Positions 39,301 to 51,300 of a stretch of DNA of 60,000 nt are shown one piece after another. Location: assembly GCF_037975245.1 (NCBI RefSeq), contig NC_092568.1, positions 29,704,001 through 29,764,000 on the forward strand, read 5' to 3'. How positions within the stretch are numbered: position 1 is the stretch's first letter; every line of letters starts with the position of its first letter. The notes below the pieces were generated by a model. The model ran no database searches and had not been told where the DNA came from. It saw only the letters and a program-made list of their open reading frames with translations. The position numbers and the translations under genes are program-made. Source of the DNA: Apostichopus japonicus. Lineage: Eukaryota > Echinodermata > Holothuroidea > Aspidochirotida > Stichopodidae.

Positions 39301-42300
39301 TGTTTGGAAAATGAAACCTTGATTAAAATTTCAATTTCTTTATACAGGGGAAAGTAAAGTTACAAGTAGGTACAGTTGAACAACATATTTTGTGTTCATT
39401 GAGCACAGTAGATGCAAGAATGTTTGCAGACTATGGGTAAGGGTCTATTAGCCAATCAAATCACTGGAACTTTAGAAAAGCATCATTGACTATTTTTGGC
39501 AGGAAAATCTCTCTAATGGAAATGTTGTTAACTCTGTACCAAACATCACTTGGTTTGCTTTGATTGTCAGGATTTATTTGTTTTCAAACAAATTCAATCA
39601 GTAGAATTGGAAGAAATTTGGTTCTTTGAGAAGAAGTTCTACATCCTTACTTTAATAATACATACCTTGCATCTTGTAGCGTTCAAACCATTGGTAGGAG
39701 TGCTTTTGATACCTGTTCGAGTGCTTTGAAGCATAACGTGGAAGTACAGTATAGCAAAATTGTCCCAACTAGGTGAACGTTCCCAGCTTTATGGTGTCAA
39801 AAAATGTTATCAAGGAAAGGATTATGTCACGAAAAGTCCCGAACCAAACCAAAATACTGTAGGTTGCCCCCAAATAGGTTACCCTTGGTTCTCTGTACAC
39901 CAAATGTGTAAATAGGTGGCAAGATACCTTCACCAGTCTTATTAATTCCTAAATGTGTCTCTTGTTTGTGCCACCTCCTTCATCTTCTTTACATAAAATA
40001 AATCAGGAAGGGAGGAGGGAGGGGGAGGGGGTGAGCAGGGTACTAATAAATTTAGATGACATCCTAACATCCTGGATGAAGAACAATTTGCACCCATGTT
40101 TTTGTAATCACATGACCTTTGACTTACCAGCCAACCTCCCAAGTCCTCCATTCCCCAGGCCTGCATCATCTTCCATCTCTTCCAGTTCTTCTATATTCAA
40201 TCCCAGCTGCAGACAAAAAGGAATTATTCAGTTCAATAGTCACACATGAAAATGATGTTGAACATAGGGCTTCAGAATGGCAGATTGGGAAGAAAGAGTA
40301 AATGGGGACACCATAGAAATACGTTATAAAGTTTTGTTGGCTAGGTGGATGGGAAAGAACATACATGTTACAGAAAGACAATAAGAGATGAGTGAAGTAA
40401 ATTGATTCATTGGGTAGGTGCAAAAGCCACAAATATGGTAAGGAGGAGACAATAAAGGTAGGGTGAGGGGGGGGCAGCAGAGTTGGCAAGAAGGGCAGGC
40501 ACTTTCTGAGAGTGACTTCTGTTTCTTTGGAAAAAGTAACAAACAAATCAGACAAGAAACTAAAAAGCTCAAAAGAAAATTACAGTTCAATTATTGTTAA
40601 GTTCAGAGGCTATTATAGTCCTGACACATTTAATGCAGTATTTAAACATACTATGTCGACCCAAGAAAACAACCTGGTGGTGTTTGGGGAATGTTACGTG
40701 AGGTGGGGAGCAAACTCATGAATACTCCAAAACTTACTGGTTTGGATATTTACGAGTGACGAGCTTACCTGTCTCGCCACAACCTTAGCACCCTCATTCT
40801 ACCGCGCCTAGAATGTCCTGGTAACCTTTTTAACACTGTGCACCCTCTGTGACCCGGCTTCACGGGTCACTGCCCATCCTTCTCATGAGACCAAAGCCCT
40901 CCAAAGTGGTCTCTGCCTTGGAGTTGAGTAGTAGTCCTCCCCGACAGAAGGGGAAGACTACCCCCTCGACTCCTGAACTAACATCGAATTCTGACGCTAC
41001 TGACGGGAGGGGGAGTACTTCCCCCCAGTAGGGAGGGAGACTACCCTCTACGACCCCGTCCACGTCTGACCCCTTAACTCTAACAAGGAGGCCTAAAATA
41101 GCAGGAGATACTCTTAAGTTAGGCCCAACGCCCCGAACACTGTAGTGTAGATGTAGTGAGGAGACAGGTAAGTCACGAGAGAACCGAAGTGAGAAGAACA
41201 TTAGTTCATAGAGAAGGGGTTATACGACACTAAAAACCCCAGTAACTCACAGTGGAACTAGGTTACTACAAGTTACTACACGTTACTACGAGTTACTACC
41301 GGTTACTACAAGTTACTACGAGTTACTACCCGTTCCTACACGATACTACGTCAAAAAAAAAAAAAAAACAAATTTTTACCATGAACTCACCGATAAAATT
41401 AGGTGGCCGGGCGAGGACTCGTTCGGTGGAGGCCCTTCCTTTTTTTCTCAGGTCTCTTGGCCTGTACAGGAAGGTGTATAGTCAGGTCAGTGCGACCGCT
41501 CCTCCGTCCGGCTGCGTCCCACCCCCCTCGGGGGAGGGAGGCGGGAATGGAGACAGGTAAGCTCGTCACTCGTAAATATCCAAACCAGTAAGTTTTGGAG
41601 TATTTACTTCGCTCCTCGCTTACCTGTCTCGCCACAACCTTAGCACCGAGTGGCACTGCCCGATGGTGGGAGGCCCGAGGGGTGGGACCTAATACCCGCC
41701 GGACCTCGCATCACCGCGCTACAAAACGCCGTCTCAGCCTGTAGAGAGTCCGAAAGGTAGCAGGTAACAAATGTTGTTGGCGTTCGCCAGGCTGCTGCCT
41801 TGAGAATGTCCTCCACTGGGATTCCCGCAAAAAGGGCTGTTGAGGCCGCTACTCCCCTGATGTCGTGGGCTCTCGGTGTAATTGTGCCGGTTGTAAACGG
41901 GCGGATGATTTCCGCCAGCCATCGGGAAATGGTGTCTTTGGACGCCGCTGAATAAGGTGCTCTCGGTAAGATGAACAAGGTCGTGGTTGTTCCTCTAAGG
42001 TGTTGGGTCTTGTTTAGATACCATTTGAGAGCTCGGACTGGGCACCACAGTTTATCCTCTGCGATTGAAGAGAGGGATTTTATTTCGGGGATAAAAATGT
42101 CCCCCGGCAGGAAGGATAGGACCTGGTTTTTGGCTAGGAAGGCCGGATCGGGGACCATTCTTACCCCGTGGTTCTCGAACCTGATATGGTTCTGTTTGGT
42201 GGAGAGAGCGTGGAGACAGCTTCTTCTTCTTGCTGACGCCAGAGCGATCAGGAATAGCGTTTTCTTTGTAAGAGATGCCAGCGAGGCTGAGGCCATGGGT

Positions 42301-45300
42301 TCGTACGGCGGTTTGGTGAGTGTTTGCAGCGCTGCTGACAAACTCCACGAGGGCGCGAGTCGCCTGATTCGGGGGCGCCTGTTCGCCATCCCCCTGATGA
42401 GCTGGGAGATGTCCCTGTTGCTGCCTGGGGTGGACCCATCTGCAAACCCACGATGTATAACGGTAATTGCCGACCTGTAGTTCTTGATGGTCGACACTTG
42501 CTTGCCTTCCTCGAAGAGGGAGTGAAGGAAGTCTACCACCTGTGCCAAAGAGGTTTCGGATGGCAGTACCTGTCTGTTGTGGCACCATTCCCCGAACTTG
42601 CGTAGTCGGGAATCGTAAGTAGCAACGGTTGTTGCCCTCCTGGCGTCGGCCGCGATCGCGGCAGCCGCTTCCGAAAAGCCCCTCTGTCGAAGGGAAGTCC
42701 TGACAACTTCCACGCAACTAGTTGTAGCCCTTTGATGTCTGGGTGGATGAGGGTCCCCCGTCTTTGGGACAGCAGATGGGGCGTGTCCGGTAGGATCGCT
42801 GGGGTGTCCATTAGAAGTTGTAGGAGCTCCCCGAACCATGGTCTGCGGGGCCAGAAGGGGGCTATCAGTATGACTCTTCCTCTGGAGTGGCGGATCTTTC
42901 TCAGGACCTGGCCGATCATGCAGAGCGGCGGGAAGGCGTAAGCTTCCAGATTGTTCCATGGGAAGGACATGGCGTCGATGTGGTGCGCCCTGGGGTGGAA
43001 TTGTCTGGAGCAAAAAATCTGGAGTTTGGTGTTCTCCGCCGTCGCAAACAGGTCCACCATTGGTTTGCCGAAGATTTCGAAGATCCTGTTGCATGTTTTC
43101 TGGGACAGTGCCCACTCGTTTGGGTCCATCTGTCCTCTGGATAGAGCATCGGCCATCACATTTAGTTTTCCGGCGATGTGGGACGCCCGTAATGTCATTC
43201 CGGAGTCCTTGGCTGTCATCAGGACTTCCCAGGTCAGCTGGCATAACCTCTCGGAGTGAGTGCCCCCCTGCCTGTTTATGTACGCTACCACGGTGGTACT
43301 GTCCGTGAAGACGGTGGTTACTGTATTTTTCAGGTGTTCGTGGAACGACTCTAGGGCCCGTTTGACAGCCAACATCTCTAGTGAGTTGATGTGCCATGAC
43401 TTTTCTGCTGTGGACCACGTCCCCCAGGCTGTCAAGTTCTTCCAGTGGGCTCCCCACCCTGTCAATGAGGCGTCCGTCGTGACCGATGTGTTTGGCAAAC
43501 TGGTGGTGAAGGGGACCCCTTGGTCCCAATTGCCTGTGTCGTGCCACCATTGTAGATGGGGGGTGATGTCTTCCGATCGGCGGATCGGCGCTGTCTGGTC
43601 CAGGGTTAGTAGGTTGGCCGTTTTCCGCAGGTGGAGTTGCAGCGGACGCATGCGTAGTCTGCATAATGTCACCACGTCGACCAGGCTGGACATTAGCCCC
43701 AGGGCTCGGAGCCACGTTCCTGTGGGTGACTCTTGTGACGATATGATCTGGGCTGTGGCCGCTCTGACTGCCTCTATCCTTTGTTCTGAGGGACTGGCTA
43801 TGCCTGTGGTGAGGTCTAGTCTGGCCCCCAGGAACTGGATCGTCTGTGTTGGTGTTAGCTGGGATTTTGTTTGATTGATTATCCAACCCAGTTCCTGAAG
43901 GGTCTGCACCGTTTTCTGTACGTTGTGTGCCGCGCTGGACTTCGACTCTCCTACTATGAGCCAGTCGTCGAGGTAGGCGTACAGCGTTACTCCTTGTTTC
44001 CTGAGGTAGGCGATTACCGTTCCTGCCACTCTTGTGAAGACTCTTGGTGCCGTAGACAGGCCGAACGGGAGTGACCTGAATGTAAATCTCCTTCCGGCGT
44101 ATTGGAAGGCTAGGTACCGCTGGTGACGTGGATGTATTGGTATATGTAAGTAGGCGTCCTGTAGGTCTACGCTTGCCGCCCACATGCCCTTTCTGAGCAG
44201 GGGTAGGATTAAATTTAGGGTCTCCATACGGAAACGTTTTGGTTCTACGTAATTTTTGTTGAGGGGTTTTAGGTTCAAGATCGGGCGCCAAGACCCGTCC
44301 CGTTTTTGTGTTAGAAACAGGGAGGAGCGGAAGAGGGGTCCCGCCTCTCCCGACACCTCTACAATTGCCCGCTTCGCCAGCAAGGCTGATACTTCCCCTT
44401 CTAGTGCTGCTTGTTGGACGGGGTCGGTGGGTATTGGAGTAGGTCTTCCCCCCTCCCCGGAGGGCGGGGCGGAGGTGAACTCTATCTTGTACCCTTGTGA
44501 AATCGTCTCCAATACCCACTTGTCCCCGCCCAAAATGTCCCATTGCTGGGTGAAAAGTGACAGTCTCCCCCCCACCTGCGGCGTTGCCGTGGTGAGGTGG
44601 GCACCCCTAGGGCCGGGCGGCAAACGGTGGTCTAGTGGAGGAGCGGTCGCCGTCCCGTCGGGTCGTCGCCGGGCTTCTGCCTGAGCCTCGTGTTCCCCAC
44701 GGGCGAGGTGGTCGGCTAGTTGTTCCTCTTGATCTGCCCCGTGGGGTACCTCTCATGGGTGTCCTGAGGGACGTTCCTCTGCCTCCTCTGGTTGGTCTAG
44801 ATTCTCTTAGGCGGTGCGGTCTTGACCTGAATCTCTCAGAGGAGCGGAATTCCGATTTGGCCAATGTCTCTCTGCGTGAGACTTCCTCCTGGAGTTTTTG
44901 TTGGAAGCTACCAGCGAAGAGGTCGTCTCCCAAGGAGGGCAGGGCTAGCATTCTCTCCTTAGCTTCCACGGACGGCCAGCGGATGGAGGAGATGACGTTT
45001 TCCCTCCTGGCCTTGACTGAACGTATAGCGACTCTAGCAAACTGGTCGAAGGCCAGTCTCACAAGCGGTCCGAGGAGTAGTAAAAGTTGGCCTGCCTCGT
45101 TTCTGGACACGTAGGTATCGTCCTGTGGAAGTTGTTGGTGATATCTCATCAGCACCTCCGCGGTCAGCATGAGAACAGAAGTAAACTTCATTCCGGAGCG
45201 TGCGGCCAGGTCGACATCAACTAGGAGCTCCTCTAGCTTCTTCTGGCTAGGATTTTTGAAGATGTGTGAGGAGGAAGAGCCCTGCTCGGACCTTAGCTTT

Positions 45301-48300
45301 TCTCTAGCCTCCTGCGGTATGGTCGGGCATTTGAAAAGGGTTTTCCATGCTTCGTCTGGGACCCTGATGGCTCGTTCCGCTTTTGCCGGGAACGCGGTCC
45401 ACCTCTTTTTGTCCGCGATAGCCTCGAACCTGTCATAACAGGAGGCGTCGACTGGAATGGTAGATTTCGGACGGGTAGAGGTCTCCCCTGTGGCTGTGAG
45501 TTTGGAAACTCGGGTCGGTTTAGTTGTCACTTCGGGGGTGTCTTCGAACCCAAGGTGTTTGCGGAAGATTTCTGCCACCCGCGTGGTTAGTTCCGGGGGT
45601 AAACTGCCTCCCGCCGTGGGAGCTTCCTCTTCCTCGAAGATGCCTGGGAACTCCTCTTCCAAAGGGTCGAACTCCGGGGGGACGTCAGAGTTGTCCTCCA
45701 GACCCGATAGATTTACGGAGGCTCTGCAGTCCAGAGTGTCCTCTCCGAGGGTGACTGCCTCCGGTTCCAGGGGGGGTTCCGGGACCGTAGTGGTCGTTGT
45801 AGCCGCTTTTTGGCTCCCGGCTTCTGTCTCTGCCTCAGCTCTCTGTTGTTCTCTCTCGAGGAGCGGCTTTAGGAGACCTGTCAATTGGGCTAGCCACGAG
45901 GGCTCTTCCTCGTGACGCTGTTTGTGTGGTCGATACCTCCTCTTAGCCCTACGGTATCCATCATCGGAGGAGTCGGAAGACTGGTCTGATGCTGGCGACC
46001 ATCCCCTCCTGGTACCTCGTCTGGGGGATCGGGACCGTGATCGGGTGCGGTCCCGTCTGGCCGGGTTGCGTGAGGGATTCCTTCCTCTGCTCTCTCGGTC
46101 GGGGATCCCAGCTGGGGATCGTGATGGCTGTGGTTCTCGGTCCCCGCTCCGGGACCGGCTCTGGTTGGACAGCGATCCTCCGGCCTCTGGCTCTCTGCTG
46201 TGCGCCCCGGAAGGAGCTCGAGTTGGGCTTGTCGGTGCCCGTGGCACCTGCCTCTCCGGCAGGTTATTTCTCTGCGACCCAGATTGGGAAGCCTTCTCGG
46301 TGCCGGCGAGGCCGGACTTTTTCTTGGGCACTTTTCTCTTGGCCGGAGCCTTGCCCTTGTCTTTGCCTTTCCCCTTGGTCATGACTGATCCGGACGTCGC
46401 CGGGACCGTGGGAGGCATTTTCTCTCTCTCTTTCTCTCTTTCTCTTTCTCTCTCTCCTTCTCTTTCTCTCTCTTTCCCTTTCTCTCCTTCTTCCTCGGCC
46501 CCTACTGGGCCCCTCTCCAACACCTCTCCTTCTTCTTCCTCTCCTAACTGTGCTCGGTCTCCCGTTGTTCGGGACCCACTGGGGTTGGGGAGCAGGTCGA
46601 GTTTATCCTGAAGTTTGCTTCTCTGGCCTGCTAGCCAGGTATCAATGTCTAGCCATTGGTTGGGGGTGAAGTTGATACACACTAGGCAGGGGTCCCTCCT
46701 CGTGCACGTACGGCACTTGGGACAGAGATCGTGCTCATCCCAGGCCCTCCCTGGCCGGAACATAGAGCAGTTAACGCACTTCAACTGGCTTCTGGACATG
46801 ACTGAAAAACCCCGGTTAAGGAAGAAGAATCTAACAAAACGATAGGAGAGGGAAGCTAAAAAAAAGGGGGAGAGAAGCAATAAGATCTGTGGGAAAACAC
46901 ACTAGGCTTAACACCGTGCCTCGGCTAGAGGCCCGCGGCTTACAATGGTAACAATTAGGCCTAAGCCGACCCACAAAGTCTAACTAACTAGCAAGTTAAC
47001 GAAGGGCAGGGAGGAGAGAAGACAACGAATTAACGAAAATAACGAATAATGAAGGCAGGAGAATAAAAGTGAACAACAAAATTGAACAACTAAACAGTGG
47101 GTGAGGGAAAAGCGTGATAGCGTGTGTAGCCTAAAAAGGCGGGAACTAGCGTAACTACGGTAAACAAATCGCAGAACTGCTACCCACGCAAGTTTTCTGC
47201 ACAGAAAAAACGGCGCGAGCGCCGTTAACAAAACCCAGCCCTAAAAAACCTCCCAAGAATAGGAAAAGGATACTTATCGGGCTGCAACGGTTAGAATGCT
47301 TCAGCAAACAGTAGGTGGAAAAAAATTCCGATTCTAGGAACCAAAAATGGACAGAAATCGATGGAATAATATCCGCTCGAAAAAAAAACGATGTAGACGC
47401 TTTGGTTGGTAGAATGAGAAGGGTGGGCAGTGACCCGTGAAGCCGGGTCACAGAGGGTGCACAGTGTTAAAAAGGTTACCAGGACATTCTAGGCGCGGTA
47501 GAATGAGGGTGCTAAGGTTGTGGCGAGACAGGTAAGCGAGGAGCGAAGTAAATATTCTAATTCTTGATAAATCTGACAATGTGTGTTTTACAAAAAATAA
47601 ATGCAGTAGTTACACACAAAACTACAGTGCACATACATTACCAACCCCAACAGAAGGACTTTTGCTTAATTACCTGCCTTACATATTGAATTTGAATTTA
47701 TTGTCCACAATCGAAAATTCGGCTAACACAGGTCGTAAACGAAAACAAAAAAAATATATATACTGATTCCAATTACTGCATGTAACTCTCACCGTAGACA
47801 TGCAAGGATTAATATCATAACCATTTCCACATGAGGTTGTTCCTTCAGTTTTGACCGCAGAAGCACCTCTCTTGGTATTTTGAGACGTAAGGTACCATGC
47901 ACTGTTTATAATCTGAAGTTTACCCAACATTTACCAGCAGTATATCAGTGACAGAAATATTGTGAAATGTGATTTTAGGCGATACTGCCAATTTAAAGTA
48001 TTTCACTTCAGCATTTGATGCATTATTGTACCTATATCCAAGAGAACTGATTATGACTAGTTGACTACCATATACTGTAGTATTTAAAAGTGTGGTACAT
48101 GCAACACCCAGAAGTACGTCAGGGAACCCCTAAATGTAACCTTAACTCTCTGTGCAGACACAACCTCCCCTTAAGTGTACCGTATGTCTCAATCTCAATT
48201 TAAAGACCAGCCCAGACAGCAGTATCTGGATTTATTGACGTCGAGGATGAAGTCACGTACAGTACCTGACCAGCAGCTGAGCTCCAGAGTCTGTTATGTC

Positions 48301-51300
48301 GTATAACAGGCCTTGGGACTAGTGTGCAGATCTCTAGTACTACAGGAATCATCTCCTTGAGATGAGAGAATGAGCTTTCAGCTCAATTAAACCTGAGCAG
48401 ACTATTTGAATCCTAATAGACCAGCAAATCTACTCAGATTAGATCATTGGCTTTTAGCGATGATTACATCCAGGGTATAATAATTAGTACTTACAGTTAA
48501 TACTTAAAATGCAACTGATTAACATTACAGATGAAGACTTGATTTAATTATGAAAGGAGTAAATATGAAAGATTATTTTTAATAAAAGGGGGGGGGGGGA
48601 AAGGAGGTAATCTTGTACAAGTTCAATAACATCATACAGTTCAGTTCAAAGTAAAACATGTATAAAAAGAAGTTATTTAAAAGGCATGGATAGGTAGCTA
48701 GAATCTCAGCTGAATAAATAAACAGCTGGCTGAGATCAGTTCACCGAAAAGCGGTACAGAACTGAAATAGTAAGTATTGAAAAATGTTGTTTTAGAAAGC
48801 AATTTGCTTTTGTTTTGGAATGCCATTGTCTAATGTAACAATGGAAGGCCTTTTCCAGGGTAAAGAACAAATGAAAAGGTTGTCAATTACACTACTTATT
48901 GCATGTTTTTAAAAGTGTTCTATTCTACATATATATCTATAGTAAATAGGACATCTCTCTGACTCTCACCGATTGACAACAATACAGTACAAATGTAGTC
49001 CCATGTAACTGCAATGGCTATAAACATCATTACATACATATCTGTATTTATAATAATGTTAATCTGTCATCAAAACTGTCTTGACCTCATAAAGGTCATT
49101 ACAATGTGAAACATTTTGAAGTTCATATCTCTCACTGATAGTCATACATGTATGCACATGCTATTCTAAGAGGCTGTCAAATAAAATAAGTCATTGCGGC
49201 CTATTTTACCACTTACACAAGTGTACATTCTGTGATGTAATGACCTTTCAGCAGGGGTAGTGCAGTGACACCTTTATGACAAAATGGATTATCTAGAAAC
49301 TGATTTATAGTCTGAGAGACTGTCTGACTACCATCATCAAGTATTACCATTTATACAGTGAAGTCTACATGTTACATTGGTTACTATTAAATCATTACAT
49401 AGAATGATTCAGCTTGATTACATTAAATATATTCATTAGCCTCTGAAATGACTAACAAAAAGCAACTTTAGGATGACAAATGGATTACAATTGGTTGAAA
49501 ACCCATATCGTACTATGTGCCTTCATATCATACTACTGTATGTATCTTCATATCACACTATGTATCTTCATATCATACTATGTGTCTTCATATCACACTT
49601 TGTATCTACATATCATACTATGTATCTTCATATCATACTATGTGTCTTCATATCAAAGATGTGCCTTCATATCATACTATGTGTCTTCATATCAATACTA
49701 TGTGCCTTCATATGTATCTTCATATCATACTACTGTATGTGTCTTCATATCATACTATGTGTCTTCATATCACACTTTGTATCTACATATCATACTATGT
49801 ATCTACATATCATACTATGTATCTACATATCATACTATGTGTCTTCATATCAAAGATGTGTCTTCATATCAATACTACTGTATGTATCTACATATCATAC
49901 TATGTATCTTCATATCATACTATGTGCCTTCATATCATATTATATGTCTTCATATCGTACTATGTGCCTTCATATCATATTATGTCTTCATATCGTACTA
50001 TGTGCCTTCATATCATATTATGTGTCTTCATATCGTACTATGTGTCTTCATATCATACTACTGTATGTGTCTTCATATCATACCATGTGCCTTCATATTA
50101 TATTTTGTGTCTTCATATCATACTATGTGCCTTCATGTCTTCATATCATACTATGTGCCTTCATATCATATTATGTGCCTTCATATCGTACTATGTGCAT
50201 TCATATCATATTATGTCTTCATATCATACTATGTGCCATCATATCATATTATGTATCTTCATATCATATTATGTGCCATCATATCATATTATGTATCTTC
50301 ATATCATACTATGTGCCTACATATCATATTTTGTGTCTTTATATCAATACTACATATGCCCTTCAAATCCATCCACGGTTCAGAACAATGTATGCAGTCA
50401 CTTTCAGTTTCTGCAGCATGATTTTGTATCTCATCACACAGGTCACAAGGGATACATGAAAAATAGAATGTAACCTTGCATACTACAAAACAGAATAAGA
50501 TTTTCAACAGTGCTATGGTCAAGTGGATGGTGATAGTGGCATGCGAACCAATGCAACATAGCGTCTGGAAAGTATGGTTGTTTTTTTTTTTTCATTCATG
50601 AGAAATCCATGGTTTTCCAATCAGAAATGGTCTTACAAATGGCTAAAACTTAAAATCCGACACTGAGCAAAAACTCTGAATTGGTTAGCCACCTGGCACG
50701 AAGTGTTAGTATTACTGAGAAATTTTTTCTCCCAGATGCCTTCCAATCTGAACTGCCTTGGTTACCATCTACCTTGTACAATAGATATTGTTCTTTGCAC
50801 CTCAGCTATTTTACCGTTTTCTGATCTACCAAATGAGAAGCTAACTTTCTATTTATAAGGAGAAGAATGTGATCAGTCAGTATCAAAGTCAAAGCACAAA
50901 ATGGTCAAAAAAAGAAAGAAAAGTGCTTTGGGGGTGAGGAAACAGGAGAATATGGAAGGCAGGCACATATATAGCTTAGTCAGTACGATGCATACTGTAG
51001 ATACAACACAATATTACTTAGGTTTGGATATTGAGACATTAAGTAACAAAAGCTGAACATTATTTGTTTACTAGCAAGCAGGAAGATCCAGGTACTATGA
51101 CAGGGTCGATTTCATAGGTAAAGGCAGTATTACATTACGTTTGTTTGTTTCATCTGAAAGAGCTTCGTTTACGTAATTCCTTTCGACTTTTGCCGTGCCA
51201 TATGGCTAGGCTCTCTTGATCGTACTATTCAGACATAGACAGTTATCAAAGACCAAAAGGTCTGGCTTAATTTCCAAAAACAGTTTGTTGAAGATCTTTG

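Larger units (their letters stand above)
40721..47554 (-). mobile_element. DIRS-like tyrosine-recombinase retrotransposon, apparently complete
   Basis: A 6.8-kb element lies inside phosphorylase intron 2, transcribed in the same direction as the host gene. Diagnostic parts are the inverted terminal repeats (40763-40886 / 47414-47537, 123 of 124 bases match) and an internal complementary region (41550-41647) that is the reverse complement of both tips joined head to tail. Three long open frames follow the order Gag, RT-RNase H-methyltransferase, tyrosine recombinase, and no in-frame stop or frameshift breaks any domain. There is no integrase or DDE domain and no long target duplication; only AATA occurs at both edges (40721-40724, 47551-47554). 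That fits recombinase-mediated insertion of a circle. GC content is visibly higher than in the flanks. The near-identity of the terminal repeats suggests a recent insertion (inference). Confidence 0.93.

Noticed and set aside
41971-42480. 169-codon plus-strand frame, and similar ones at 43260-43874 and 44635-45114
   Set aside because: They are antisense to confirmed recombinase, RT and Gag domains and show no family resemblance.
42052-42717. 221-codon minus-strand frame within the recombinase
   Set aside because: It lies in a different frame from the clear catalytic motifs and has no domain of its own.
45922-46611. 229-codon plus-strand open frame
   Set aside because: It is antisense to the low-complexity, GC-rich part of the DIRS Gag gene; its Leu/Ser-rich composition mirrors the Gag SR and ER tracts.
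40721-47554. LTR retrovirus or Gypsy-type element
   Set aside because: The ends are inverted instead of directly repeated, the recombinase is of tyrosine type, and no DDE integrase, aspartic protease or envelope gene is seen.
49502-50347. CRISPR-like array
   Set aside because: The units are contiguous with no unique spacers, and the genome is eukaryotic.
49473-50473. Three overlapping open frames of 313-328 codons on the plus strand
   Set aside because: They are translations of a 20-bp minisatellite in three frames. The protein content merely repeats [12 protein letters not shown]-like strings.
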